Positions 54,232 through 63,621 of a stretch of DNA of 64,000 nucleotides are shown here, in pieces. The translations under genes were made by a program, and so were the position numbers. This DNA comes from Chitinophaga oryzae (GTDB taxonomy: Bacteria > Bacteroidota > Bacteroidia > Chitinophagales > Chitinophagaceae): the NCBI RefSeq assembly GCF_012516375.2, contig NZ_CP051204.2, positions 2,604,001 to 2,668,000 on the forward strand, in the 5' to 3' direction. The notes under the pieces are model-generated. The model was not told the DNA's origin. It did no database searches and saw only the letters and a list, made by a program, of their open reading frames with translations. Every line of letters starts with the position of its first letter. Within the stretch, counting starts at the first letter, position 1.

Positions 54232-56127
54232 ATGCTGCCTGCACTCATACCTGCCATTCCTTTTCTCGGCGCATGTATACTCATGCTTTGCTGGAAACGT
54301 GTAAGCCGTACTGCCGTTACCGTGATCGGCTGCGGCAGCGTGGCGCTGTCGGCGTTAGTAGCGCTGGCAGTGGCGGCGGCGGTGGCTGCTGCCGGCAAAG
54401 AGCCGGTGGTGCAGCATGTATGGCAGTGGGTACAGGTGCCGGGCTTCGCTGCGGGCATCGATTTCCGCATGGATGCTTTGTCGGTGGTGTTTGTACTGGT
54501 GATTACCATTGTTGGCTTTTTAATTCATGTATATGCTACCGGTTACATGCAGGATGATGAAGACTATGGCCGTTTTTTCGCCTGCATGAACCTGTTTGTC
54601 GGCTCCATGCTGGTACTGGTGATGGCAGACAATCTCCTGTTATTATACCTCGGCTGGGAAGGCGTGGGGCTCTGCAGTTACCTGCTGATCGGCTTCTGGT
54701 ATAAAGACCCTGCCAATAACTACGCGGCGCGCAAAGCCTTTATTGTGACCAGAGTAGGGGATACGGCGATGGCCATCGCCCTGTTCCTGCTGTTTGAGCA
54801 CATGGGCACGCTCAATATACAGCGGCTGTTACAGGAGGCGCCGGTATTGTGGGCGAAGGGTGATCCGATGGTGACGCTGATCGCGTTGCTGTTGCTTGGC
54901 GGCGCCGTGGGCAAGTCGGCACAGCTGCCGCTGCAAACATGGCTGCCCGATGCCATGGCAGGCCCCACACCGGTGAGCGCACTGATACATGCCGCTACCA
55001 TGGTGACGGCCGGCGTATACCTGATCGCACGTATGCATGTGGTCTTTGAACTGTCTCCCGCCGCACAAACGGCGACGGCGGTGATAGGCGCCCTCACGCT
55101 GCTGATGGCGGGCGTCAGCGCGCTGGTGCAGACAGACATCAAACGAGTGCTGGCTTATTCCACCATCAGCCAGATAGGATATATGTTCCTCGCACTGGGA
55201 TGCGGCGCCTGGTCGGCCGCCATCTTCCATTTTGTGACGCATGCGTTTTTCAAAGCGTTGTTGTTCATGGGAGCGGGCGCGGTGATTGTGGCATTGCATC
55301 ATGAGCAGGACATGTTTAAAATGGGCGGACTGAAAAAGCTGCTGCCCGGTGTTTTCTGGGTGTTCCTTATCGGTTGCGCATCGCTGACAGCCGTCCCTTT
55401 TGTTACGGCAGGTTTTTACAGCAAAGACCAGATCATCTGGCTGTCACTCGCGGCAGCCGGCGGGCATAAAGCCTATTGGCTGGCGGGTATGCTGGGGGCT
55501 TTGCTGACAGGCATGTACACTTTCCGTATGTTTTTCCTGGTCTTCTACGGGGAAGCCAAAACGAAAGTACATCATATACCCGGCCCCGTGATGATGGTGC
55601 CATTGTATATCCTCGCGGTATTGTCTACCGTTGCCGGGTTTATAGAACTGCCGCACACGCTGGGGCATGTGGCCCTGTTCAGCCACTGGTTGCTGCCGGT
55701 GTTGCCGGCGGTGCAGCTGGCAACAGACAGCGTGGCCCTGGAATGGATGTCGCAGCTAATATCGGCTGTGCTGGCGCTGGGGGGTATCTGGCTGGCTTAT
55801 ATGTGGGTGATCAGAAGGCCGCAGGGTATGGTGGACTTCCTCAGCATGCCGGGGCAGGTATGGCTGCAGGGCTGCTGGCGGCGCGGCTGGGACATGGACG
55901 CGCTGTATGACGCGCTGATCGTGCAACCATTTGTTTATCTCTCTAATGTCAATCGAAAAGACCTGATCGATAAAATATATACCGGAACGGCGCAACTGAT
56001 GGAGGCTTGTCATAACCTGATGGCGCGTACGCAAAGCGGTATTCTCCGCTGGTATATCATGGGCGTGGTATTGGGCGCGGTAGCCATCCTGTCGGTATTG
56101 ATATGGCGGCTGCATATGGTCTCCTAA
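54232..56127 (+). CDS. nuoL: NADH-quinone oxidoreductase subunit L
   Basis: A 631-residue antiporter-like proton-pumping subunit. The quinone-reductase signature FGWEGVG is seen as YLGWEGVGLCSYLLIGFWY, and the channel lysine region is GKSAQLPLQTWLPDAMAGP. The long C-terminal lateral helix (about 530-631) is present. Confidence 0.96.
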   Translation: MLPALIPAIPFLGACILMLCWKRVSRTAVTVIGCGSVALSALVALAVAAAVAAAGKEPVVQHVWQWVQVPGFAAGIDFRMDALSVVFVLVITIVGFLIHVYATGYMQDDEDYGRFFACMNLFVGSMLVLVMADNLLLLYLGWEGVGLCSYLLIGFWYKDPANNYAARKAFIVTRVGDTAMAIALFLLFEHMGTLNIQRLLQEAPVLWAKGDPMVTLIALLLLGGAVGKSAQLPLQTWLPDAMAGPTPVSALIHAATMVTAGVYLIARMHVVFELSPAAQTATAVIGALTLLMAGVSALVQTDIKRVLAYSTISQIGYMFLALGCGAWSAAIFHFVTHAFFKALLFMGAGAVIVALHHEQDMFKMGGLKKLLPGVFWVFLIGCASLTAVPFVTAGFYSKDQIIWLSLAAAGGHKAYWLAGMLGALLTGMYTFRMFFLVFYGEAKTKVHHIPGPVMMVPLYILAVLSTVAGFIELPHTLGHVALFSHWLLPVLPAVQLATDSVALEWMSQLISAVLALGGIWLAYMWVIRRPQGMVDFLSMPGQVWLQGCWRRGWDMDALYDALIVQPFVYLSNVNRKDLIDKIYTGTAQLMEACHNLMARTQSGILRWYIMGVVLGAVAILSVLIWRLHMVS

Positions 56128-56152
56128 CGTTAACGGTTAAATGTAGAAACAA

Positions 56153-57604
56153 ATGATTCTCCTGTTACTGATCATCATCCCGTTGGCCGGAGGGCTGCTG
56201 TCCTGGATAGCGGCGGCACGGAACACGTTGTGGCCGAGATATATAGCGCTGGCCTGCCTGCTGGCGGACCTGGCGGTAACGGCGCAGATATGGGCTACCT
56301 ATCCTGCATCCGGCGGCCAGTGGTTGTACCAGTACAAAACGGATTGGGTGCCGCATTTTGGCATCAGCCTGAACCTGGCCATGGATGGCCTGTCTTTGCT
56401 GATGCTGGTGCTCACCTTTTTTCTCGGGGCGCTGGCCGTGCTGATCTCCTGGAAAGAAATCAACCAGCGGGTAGGTTTCTTTCATTTTAATCTGCTGTTT
56501 GTGCTGGCAGGTATCACCGGTGTGTTTCTTACCATGGATCTTTTTCTCTTTTATTTTTTCTGGGAGATGATGCTGATACCGATGTATTTCCTGATCGGTA
56601 TCTGGGGACATGAGAACAGGGAATATGCGGCCAATAAGTTCTTCATTTTTACACAGGCCGGCGGCTTGTTGATGTTGCTGGCTATCCTGGCGCTGTATTT
56701 TATTCACGGTGCTAACACCGGCGTATATACGTACGATTATTTCTCCCTGCTGAACACACCTATGCAGCAGGAAACGGCCCGCTGGCTGATGTTGGGCTTC
56801 CTCATCGCTTTTATGGTGAAGCTGCCGGCCGTTCCTTTTCATACCTGGCTGCCGGATGCACACACCGAGGCGCCTACGGCCGGCAGCGTAATTCTGGCGG
56901 GGCTGCTGCTAAAGACAGGGGCCTATGGTATCCTGCGGCTGGTATTGCCGCTGTTCCCGGAAGCATCGGCCTACTTTGCGCCGTGGATCATGTTCCTCGG
57001 GGTGCTGGGCATCATTTACGGCGGTATGCTGGCTTATGCGCAGACAGACCTGAAGCGGCTCATCGCCTATACGAGCGTGAGCCACATGGGGTTTGTACTG
57101 GTAGGGGCATTTTCTTTTAATGCGCTGGCTTACGAAGGGGTGGTGATGCAGATGATCGCGCACGGTATAAGCACCGGCGCCTTGTTTATCATCGCCGGCG
57201 CGCTGTATGAGCGTATCCATACCCGCAACATCCTGGAGATGGGCGGACTATGGTCCAAAATGCCGGTAATGGGCAGCGCGACAATGATCTTCGTGATGGC
57301 GTCGCTGGGGCTGCCGGGGCTGGGCAATTTTGTGGCGGAATTCCTTATCCTAATGGGCAGCTGGCAGGCCAACCGCTGGATCACGGTGTTTGCGGCCATC
57401 GGCCTCGTGGTGGCCACTGCCTATTCACTGCGCATCATGCAGAAAGTATTCTTCGGACAGGGAACCCGGCAGTACACTTTGTCCGATCTCAACAAACGGG
57501 AGCTGGTGATCATCGTAGCACTGGTGATGGCCATTCTTTTACTGGGATTACATCCGCAACCGGTTTTGAAAACTTCACAAAAAACAGATTATGTCGTTCG
57601 CTGA
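56153..57604 (+). CDS. nuoM: NADH-quinone oxidoreductase subunit M
   Basis: A 483-residue antiporter-like subunit. Conserved elements are FFWEMMLIPMYFLIGIWG and KLPAVPFHTWLPDAHTEAP, with the channel lysine. Its 3' end overlaps nuoN by 14 nt. Confidence 0.96.
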   Translation: MILLLLIIIPLAGGLLSWIAAARNTLWPRYIALACLLADLAVTAQIWATYPASGGQWLYQYKTDWVPHFGISLNLAMDGLSLLMLVLTFFLGALAVLISWKEINQRVGFFHFNLLFVLAGITGVFLTMDLFLFYFFWEMMLIPMYFLIGIWGHENREYAANKFFIFTQAGGLLMLLAILALYFIHGANTGVYTYDYFSLLNTPMQQETARWLMLGFLIAFMVKLPAVPFHTWLPDAHTEAPTAGSVILAGLLLKTGAYGILRLVLPLFPEASAYFAPWIMFLGVLGIIYGGMLAYAQTDLKRLIAYTSVSHMGFVLVGAFSFNALAYEGVVMQMIAHGISTGALFIIAGALYERIHTRNILEMGGLWSKMPVMGSATMIFVMASLGLPGLGNFVAEFLILMGSWQANRWITVFAAIGLVVATAYSLRIMQKVFFGQGTRQYTLSDLNKRELVIIVALVMAILLLGLHPQPVLKTSQKTDYVVR

Positions 57605-59030
57605 TTTCATAAGCCTTGGGCCATTGATCACCCTGTTCACGGCAGTGGTGATCTCCATGCTGCTGATCGCCATTAAACGTAATCACCGCATCACGTATGC
57701 CTTTTCCTTGCTGGCCTACCTGATGGCGCTGACGGCTATCATCCCGGCGGCGTTGTATATCCCGCATACCGTGCCGCCGCTGCTGGTTGTGGACGAGTTT
57801 TCACTCTTTAATACCGGGCTGGGGCTCACGTCGGGTTTCATCATCCTGCTGTTATCCTACAATTATTTTGAAGAAAGGGAAGAACGCAAGGAGGAGTATT
57901 ATCTCCTGTTGCCGCTGGCCACCACCGGGGCTTTGGTATTGGTGGTAAGCCGGCATTTTATGTCACTGTTCCTGGGCCTGGAAATACTCAGTATCAGCCT
58001 GTATGGACTGATCGCATATCTCCGGGCCCGCGAACGCTCAGATGAGGCAGGCATCAAATATCTTATCCTGGCGGCATTGTCCTCTGCTTTCCTGTTATTT
58101 GGTATGGCGCTCGTGTATGCGTTCACGGGGCATATGGATTTTCCGGGTATCGGCGCTGCGCTGCGGCAGGCAGGATATATACCGGTGACTGTGCTGGCGG
58201 GCTTCGGCATGATGCTGATCGGCATCGGCTTCAAACTGGGCGTAGTGCCGTTCCACATGTGGGCGCCGGATATCTACGAAGGCGCGCCGCTGCCGGTATC
58301 GGCCTTTATCGCTACTATTTCAAAGGGGGGAATGCTGGTGGTGCTGATCCGTTTTTATGTGGATATTCACGGCAACGACTACTCGATGATATGGTGGATG
58401 CTGGCTATTGTGGCGGTGGCTTCCATGTTTGCGGGCAACTGGCTGGCGCTGACGCAGCAGAATATCAAACGTATCCTGGCTTATTCTTCTATCGCCCATA
58501 TGGGCTACATTCTGGTTGCTTTTCTTTCAGGTGTGCAAACGGGGCTGGAAGCGATTTCTTTCTACCTGGTGGCCTATTTTATTACCAGCATCGGCGCCTT
58601 CGGAGTGCTGATCGTAATGAGCAGCAGCGTACAGGACGCGGAAACGCTGGACGATTACCGTGGTATGTTCTGGCGCTATCCCTGGGTGGCGACGGTATTT
58701 ACCGCAATGTTGCTGTCGCTGGCGGGCATACCGCTGACGGCGGGCTTTATCGGCAAGTTCTATATCGTGATGGCCGGGGTGAACGGGCACATGTGGTTCC
58801 TGTTGTTTATGCTGGTCATCAACAGTGTGATCGGCCTGTATTATTATATCCGCATTATTGCCATGATGTTTAAAGCACCGGCTACAGGGGAGGTGACGTA
58901 TATCAAGCCCTCGCTGCCTGTAGCCGGTAATATCACGCTGATGTTGCTGACGCTGGTACTGATAGGATTGGGGGTATATCCCACCGCGATGATGCAACTG
59001 ATCCAGCAGATGATGAAAATGATCGTTTAA
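57591..59030 (+). CDS. nuoN: NADH-quinone oxidoreductase subunit N
   Basis: A 479-residue antiporter-like subunit, last of the operon. GLEILSISLYGLIAY and GVVPFHMWAPDIYEGAP are typical. The stop codon overlaps the end of the convergent outer-membrane protein gene by 4 nt; no terminator was found between them. Confidence 0.95.
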   Translation: MSFADFISLGPLITLFTAVVISMLLIAIKRNHRITYAFSLLAYLMALTAIIPAALYIPHTVPPLLVVDEFSLFNTGLGLTSGFIILLLSYNYFEEREERKEEYYLLLPLATTGALVLVVSRHFMSLFLGLEILSISLYGLIAYLRARERSDEAGIKYLILAALSSAFLLFGMALVYAFTGHMDFPGIGAALRQAGYIPVTVLAGFGMMLIGIGFKLGVVPFHMWAPDIYEGAPLPVSAFIATISKGGMLVVLIRFYVDIHGNDYSMIWWMLAIVAVASMFAGNWLALTQQNIKRILAYSSIAHMGYILVAFLSGVQTGLEAISFYLVAYFITSIGAFGVLIVMSSSVQDAETLDDYRGMFWRYPWVATVFTAMLLSLAGIPLTAGFIGKFYIVMAGVNGHMWFLLFMLVINSVIGLYYYIRIIAMMFKAPATGEVTYIKPSLPVAGNITLMLLTLVLIGLGVYPTAMMQLIQQMMKMIV

Positions 59031-61465
59031 CCTGCCCTTTTCTGTTCGTCGCTGGTACCGGTTTTCCTTTCGCGGGCTGCTTTAATGCTGCTGTTGCCGA
59101 AGCGGTAGCTGAAGTAGATGCTGGCGGTCCTGAACTGCCACGTGTTAAAGATGTGCAGTGCCAGGTTGCTGTATTGTGCAATACCCCTGTAGGATTCATT
59201 CCGAAGGATATTGTTGTAGTTGAATTTAATGGTGGCTTTTTTGTCCCAGAATGTTTTCTGTATGCCCAGGTTCAGGTTGTACTCATTATAACCTTTAAAG
59301 ATGGCGTACACAAAAGGGGAGTTATAATACCCGGCCACCTCCAGCTTAAAGTCTTTCGGCAGCGTAATGGTGTTGGTGCTGTTGAAGCTGTAAGTGAAGC
59401 TGCTGGTCATCTCCGGCTGGTTCTTGTTATTGGTGAAGTAGTAATCGTTGTAAGCGGCGTTCAGGTTGTTGTCGCTCATCCACCACTTGGTGACCTGGAA
59501 AGGCAATGTTACGGCGAGGCTGTACACGTGGCTTTTCTTGTAGTTCATCAGCGTGCTGGTGGATGTTTTGGCGCTGTCGTCCTGGTACAGGAACTCGTTG
59601 ATCACGTCGGTGGTGCGGTTGTATCCCAGCGTAGCGATGTATTTGTCTTTGAAGGTATATGCCAGTTCTACGTTGTTGGTGTACTGCGGTTGCAGGTAGG
59701 GGTTGCCCCTGAAAAACGTGTACCGGTCGAGATAGAACATGAACGGGTTCAGCTGCCCGTATTCCGGGCGTTCGATACGGCGGGAGTAGGCGAGGCTGAT
59801 TTTGTTGTTGTCGTTCAGCTTCTGATCGATGGTAAGGTTGGGAAAGAAGTCGGTATAATGGCGCTTTACCTGGCTTTTCAGGGTTACGGAGTAACCGTCC
59901 GATTGTGTGTTTTCCACTCGTAAGCCTGCCTGGATGCCGGTTTTTGGCGTCAGTTGTTTTTTATAGCTGGCGTAGGCGGCGTACACGTCTTCCTGGTATT
60001 TGAATTCATTGCTCTGGCTGGGCGCGAAGATATATTCGCCGTTTTTGAGGGAATCATAGGCCAGTCTGTTGGCAGTGGTCACCAGGCTGGCTTTTACGCC
60101 GGCTTCCACTTTCCCGTTTTTGCCCAGCGGCCAGGCGAAATCGCCTTTCAGGCTTTTGATGGTGATCTGCGTGCCGCCCTGGTTGCGGATGCCGTTTGGA
60201 TTGCGTACCCGCTGGCTTTTTACATCCAGCATACTGTCATTCAGCACCAGTGCCCTTTCGGAGTTAAAGCGCGCATAATCTGCGTCTACGCTGTATTCCC
60301 GGCCTGCGGTGTCCAGCACGGCTTTATAGTTCAGGTTGATGGCGATATTATTGAAGCGGTTGTTGTTGGTCGTGTAGGAGTTCACCAGGGAATCAGCCGG
60401 GGCGCCCGGTTTGTTCATAAAATAGGTGTTGCTGTAGATCTGGTTGCTGAAGCGGTTTTTAAACCCGTTCACGATGAAGCCTACGGTATGTTTGTCGTTG
60501 AGGAAATAATCAAAACCGATTTTGGCGGCGTTGCGCTGAAAACGGTTGCGTTGAAAGATATCCTGTGTTTGTTCGGTCACCACTCCTTTATCGTTGAAGG
60601 CCCTGCTGTATTTGCGGGTGATCTGGAAGGGGCGGTCTGTGCGGCCGAGATCGCCGAACAGGTTGAATTTGGTGGTGCGCCAGTTGAAGGTGCCATTGGC
60701 GCTGTAGGTACCGTAGCGGGACTGGGAAAGGGTGGCATTCACGGTACCGTTGATACCGGTGAGTTTGCCTTTTTTTGTTTTTATGTTGATAATACCGCCG
60801 TTACCGGAGGCATCGTACTTAGCGGAGGGGCTGGTGAGAATTTCTATCTGGGAGATCGATTCGCCGGGAGTGTTTTTCAGGAGGTTGGTCAGGTCTTCCC
60901 CGCTGAGGTAGGTAAGTTTTCCGTCAATCATCACGGTGACGGTCTGCCCTTTCATTTTCACATTTTCATTATTGTCGATCTGCACGCCTGGGGCTCTTTT
61001 CAGGATGTCGAGGGCGCTGTTGCCGACGGCGGTCACGCTGCTTTCCACGTTGAGCACCGTTTTGCCGGCGCTTTTCTCTATGAAGGGCCGGGTGGCGGTC
61101 ACATTCACCGTTTGCAGGCTTTTAGACAGCGGCTGCAGGGCGATGGCCGGTACGGCTATGTTGGTATGGGAGGCGTCTATGGTAAAATTGGCGGCATATT
61201 GTGTGGTAAAACCCATCTGGGATACCTGCAGGAAGTACTGGCCGAAAGCTATTTTCTCGAAACGGCCTTCGCCTGATTCGGAAGACATCTCGCCTTTCAC
61301 CTGCGCAGAGTCCTGCGTTTTACGCAAAAGTACGCTGGCAAAGGGAAGCGGCTTGCCGGCGGCGTCTGTTATTTTAAAGGAAATGGTGCCGGTAGGGTTT
61401 TTTTGTGCAAAAGCGTACATGACAGCGGACATAAGTATCCCCAGCACGATGATGAATTTTTTCAT
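59027..61465 (-). CDS. TonB-receptor-like outer-membrane beta-barrel protein
   Basis: An 812-residue protein with a signal peptide (about 1-20). Residues about 25-110 form a carboxypeptidase-regulatory-like beta sandwich (GKPLPFASVLLRKT). A plug-like domain follows (SALDILKRAPGVQIDNN, GNGGIINIKTKKG). The remaining 550 residues are a barrel of the OMP_b-brl_3 type (SYRFG near the end). It probably imports or exports an unknown ligand. There is no adjacent SusD partner. It lies 62 nt after a small secreted protein gene on the same strand and may share its promoter. Confidence 0.88.
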   Translation of the reverse strand: MKKFIIVLGILMSAVMYAFAQKNPTGTISFKITDAAGKPLPFASVLLRKTQDSAQVKGEMSSESGEGRFEKIAFGQYFLQVSQMGFTTQYAANFTIDASHTNIAVPAIALQPLSKSLQTVNVTATRPFIEKSAGKTVLNVESSVTAVGNSALDILKRAPGVQIDNNENVKMKGQTVTVMIDGKLTYLSGEDLTNLLKNTPGESISQIEILTSPSAKYDASGNGGIINIKTKKGKLTGINGTVNATLSQSRYGTYSANGTFNWRTTKFNLFGDLGRTDRPFQITRKYSRAFNDKGVVTEQTQDIFQRNRFQRNAAKIGFDYFLNDKHTVGFIVNGFKNRFSNQIYSNTYFMNKPGAPADSLVNSYTTNNNRFNNIAINLNYKAVLDTAGREYSVDADYARFNSERALVLNDSMLDVKSQRVRNPNGIRNQGGTQITIKSLKGDFAWPLGKNGKVEAGVKASLVTTANRLAYDSLKNGEYIFAPSQSNEFKYQEDVYAAYASYKKQLTPKTGIQAGLRVENTQSDGYSVTLKSQVKRHYTDFFPNLTIDQKLNDNNKISLAYSRRIERPEYGQLNPFMFYLDRYTFFRGNPYLQPQYTNNVELAYTFKDKYIATLGYNRTTDVINEFLYQDDSAKTSTSTLMNYKKSHVYSLAVTLPFQVTKWWMSDNNLNAAYNDYYFTNNKNQPEMTSSFTYSFNSTNTITLPKDFKLEVAGYYNSPFVYAIFKGYNEYNLNLGIQKTFWDKKATIKFNYNNILRNESYRGIAQYSNLALHIFNTWQFRTASIYFSYRFGNSSIKAARERKTGTSDEQKRAG

Positions 61466-61527
61466 ACGACCGTTTAGATTTTCTCAGAAGCGATTCCAAT
61501 AAGTTGATTAGGAGGACAGTCTATTGA

Positions 61528-61806
61528 TTACTGCCGGATCTGGTTTTGTGAATGGTATATATCGACAATAGTTTTTACAGCGTCCTGAATAGGTTTCGGC
61601 CGCAACTGCGCGTTATCGGGGTTAACATCGGCATCAGCCTGGCGGGTGGGTAATGCGCCGGGCCAATTGGCATCTGTTATCACAAATAAAGGCAGTATAT
61701 CCGGAGAACTGCTCTGCATCGGGGCCATATCTTTCAGCAGGCCTTTGGAGGCGAGAACTAACGCGATACAGCTGGTAACTATCAGTAACAGGGCGGCTTT
61801 TTTCAT
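61528..61806 (-). CDS. Small exported hypothetical protein
   Basis: A 92-residue protein when started at the ATG at 61806 (MKKAALLLIVTSCIALVLAS, a signal peptide or anchor). The mature part, with SSPDILPLFVITDANWPGAL and a C-terminal helix, has no family I recognise. The longer frame upstream crosses the promoter and is rejected. It is followed 62 nt later by the outer-membrane barrel gene. Confidence 0.6.
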   Translation of the reverse strand: MKKAALLLIVTSCIALVLASKGLLKDMAPMQSSSPDILPLFVITDANWPGALPTRQADADVNPDNAQLRPKPIQDAVKTIVDIYHSQNQIRQ

Positions 61807-61827
61807 CTTATAGTACTTTTTACATCT

Positions 61828-61856
61828 TAAAGACGACCCTTCTGAAAAAAGGTTGC
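61828..61856 (-). promoter_or_regulatory. Possible ECF-type promoter
   Basis: On the minus strand GCAACC (61856-61851) precedes CGTCTTTA (61835-61828) by 15 nt. An AAC-type -35 and a CGTC-type -10 at this distance are characteristic of ECF sigma promoters. The small secreted protein starts about 20 nt downstream. The responsible sigma factor is unknown. Confidence 0.4.
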
Positions 61857-62003
61857 ACCTCCGGTCAAAAAAAAATTTCCATTTGGGGCAGGAGGGCGCC
61901 TGTTCCGATCTCAAAGCAGTGGAAACCAATGTAAAATTAAGCCGGGAATTGATTTAAAAACGGGGAATGGTATGGTTGTTAAAATCCGGGGATAAGCGGT
62001 TTT

Positions 62004-62208
62004 TTCTCGCAAAGCTTGCTAAGGTTTTAAGGAAGAGCGCAAAGAGCGATTGATCGCCGAAACAACTATTGGGAAAACCCGATCATGCACCAACCCGGTT
62101 AAGTAAATCGGTTGATAATATAATACAGTTGGCAAAAGGTGACCTTCCGGTCTTTGCGCTCTTAATTACCTGAAAACGCGGGCAAAACCTTAGCGCGCTT
62201 TGCGAGAA
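62004..62208. repeat. Nested inverted repeat between lysC and the small secreted protein gene
   Basis: Outer arms of 25 nt (62004-62028 and 62184-62208) match except at two positions around TTCTCGCAAAGC and GCTAAGGTTTT. Inner arms AAGAGCGCAAAGA (62033-62045) and TCTTTGCGCTCTT (62151-62163) match perfectly. The centre of 105 nt has no gene. The element ends one base before the lysC stop codon region, so it may help end lysC transcription. I call it family C; it is a different sequence from families A and B. Confidence 0.7.
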
Positions 62209-62209
62209 G

Positions 62210-63478
62210 CTACTTTTTGAGCAGCCTTTGCACGGTCACTTTGGAACGTTGTTCCAGCAGCACCGTATGGTGGTTGCTGAGGTCCTCGAGGAGGCCGTCC
62301 TGGTAGTAGCGTACGGTCAGCAGTTCCAGCGCTTCGTTATAGGAAATTTTAAAGTCATTATGCAGCGCCTTGATCAGCAGCTCAATCTTTTCCGGGTTGT
62401 GGTCGATGCAGCAGGAGAAGGTGATGGCCCCGTTCTGCATCAGGTTGATCTTTACTTTCAGGCGATGGAACGTTTCGTAGATGTCGCTGATCTTATCTTC
62501 TGTGATAAACGCATAGTCTTTGGACGTCAGCGTCAGCAGTACCTGGTTTCTTTTCAGTACGATGATGGGCGGCAGCTGGCGGACGTCTGCCTGTTCCCTG
62601 ATGACGGTGCCGGGCAGGTTTTTGTCGAGAAAACATTTCACCAGCAGCGGGATCTGTTTGTTCTGCAGTGGTTTGATGGTTTTCGGGTGGATCACCTGCG
62701 CACCGTAGTAAGCCATTTCAATCACTTCTCCGTAGCTGATCTCCGGAATATTGACCGTATTGGGGAACAGTTTCGGGTCGGCGTTTTTCAGGCCTTCCAC
62801 GTCTTTCCAGATGGTCTGGCTTTCGGCGTCGAGCATATTGGCGAATACGGCGGCGGAATAGTCGGAGCCTTCCCGGCCCAGCGTCACGCTCTCGTTCTGG
62901 TCGGTACTGCCAATGAAGCCCTGTGCAATGACGATATTGGTCTGGTTAAACAGCGGCACTACCTTTTCCGTTACCTGTTTCTGGGTAAACGCCCAGTCGA
63001 TATTGGCGTCCCGGAAGTTATCGTCTGTGCGGAACACGTCCCGGACATCCACCCAGGTATTGGATAAGCCGATGGTGTTAAAGAAGGCGCTGACGATGGC
63101 GGTGCTGAGCAATTCGCCCATGCTTACCAGCTGATCGTAATAGTAGTCATACGCCCGCAGCGGTTTTTCGCCCAGCGTCCATTCCGCTTCGGTAAAGAAC
63201 TGCTGCAGCTGCTGAAAGAGCGGATGCTCACGGTTGCCCAGCAGGGACTCGGCCACCTGGATATGCTGCTGTTCCACATTGTACAACAACTGGGCGGCTA
63301 TTTCCCTTTTACGCATGTAAAAGTTCTGCGCCACCTTTTCCAGTTCATTGGTCGTTTTTCCCATGGCAGAGATAACGATCAGGAGTTTGTCGTCCGGAAA
63401 TGACTGGACGATCTGTGCTACTTGCTTAATGCGTTCAACACTTTCTAAACTTGCGCCGCCAAACTTGAAAACCTTCAT
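62210..63478 (-). CDS. lysC: Aspartate kinase (monofunctional)
   Basis: A 422-residue kinase that phosphorylates aspartate at the head of the lysine/threonine/methionine pathway. The start MKVFKFGGASLESVERI and the loop ESVTLGREGSDYSAAVF are diagnostic; residues about 300-400 form an ACT-type regulatory end. It is a second aspartokinase in this window beside thrA, probably under separate control by lysine. It is divergent from fbp, with 143 nt between the starts. Confidence 0.93.
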   Translation of the reverse strand: MKVFKFGGASLESVERIKQVAQIVQSFPDDKLLIVISAMGKTTNELEKVAQNFYMRKREIAAQLLYNVEQQHIQVAESLLGNREHPLFQQLQQFFTEAEWTLGEKPLRAYDYYYDQLVSMGELLSTAIVSAFFNTIGLSNTWVDVRDVFRTDDNFRDANIDWAFTQKQVTEKVVPLFNQTNIVIAQGFIGSTDQNESVTLGREGSDYSAAVFANMLDAESQTIWKDVEGLKNADPKLFPNTVNIPEISYGEVIEMAYYGAQVIHPKTIKPLQNKQIPLLVKCFLDKNLPGTVIREQADVRQLPPIIVLKRNQVLLTLTSKDYAFITEDKISDIYETFHRLKVKINLMQNGAITFSCCIDHNPEKIELLIKALHNDFKISYNEALELLTVRYYQDGLLEDLSNHHTVLLEQRSKVTVQRLLKK

Positions 63479-63621
63479 ATGATAGTTTGTCCTTTTAAAA
63501 ATTATTTGGCAAAGTAAGGCAAGTTTAGAATTGTTTTAAAATCTGTTTACAGAGAAATGACATTTCCTTTAAAATAAGCGCTTATTCCGTTAATTTCGTC
63601 CCGGAAAACTGAAATAACGTT

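Noticed and set aside
59954..61276. 440-codon plus-strand ORF opposite the outer-membrane barrel gene
   Set aside because: Shadow frame; the minus strand encodes a recognisable receptor over the same bases.
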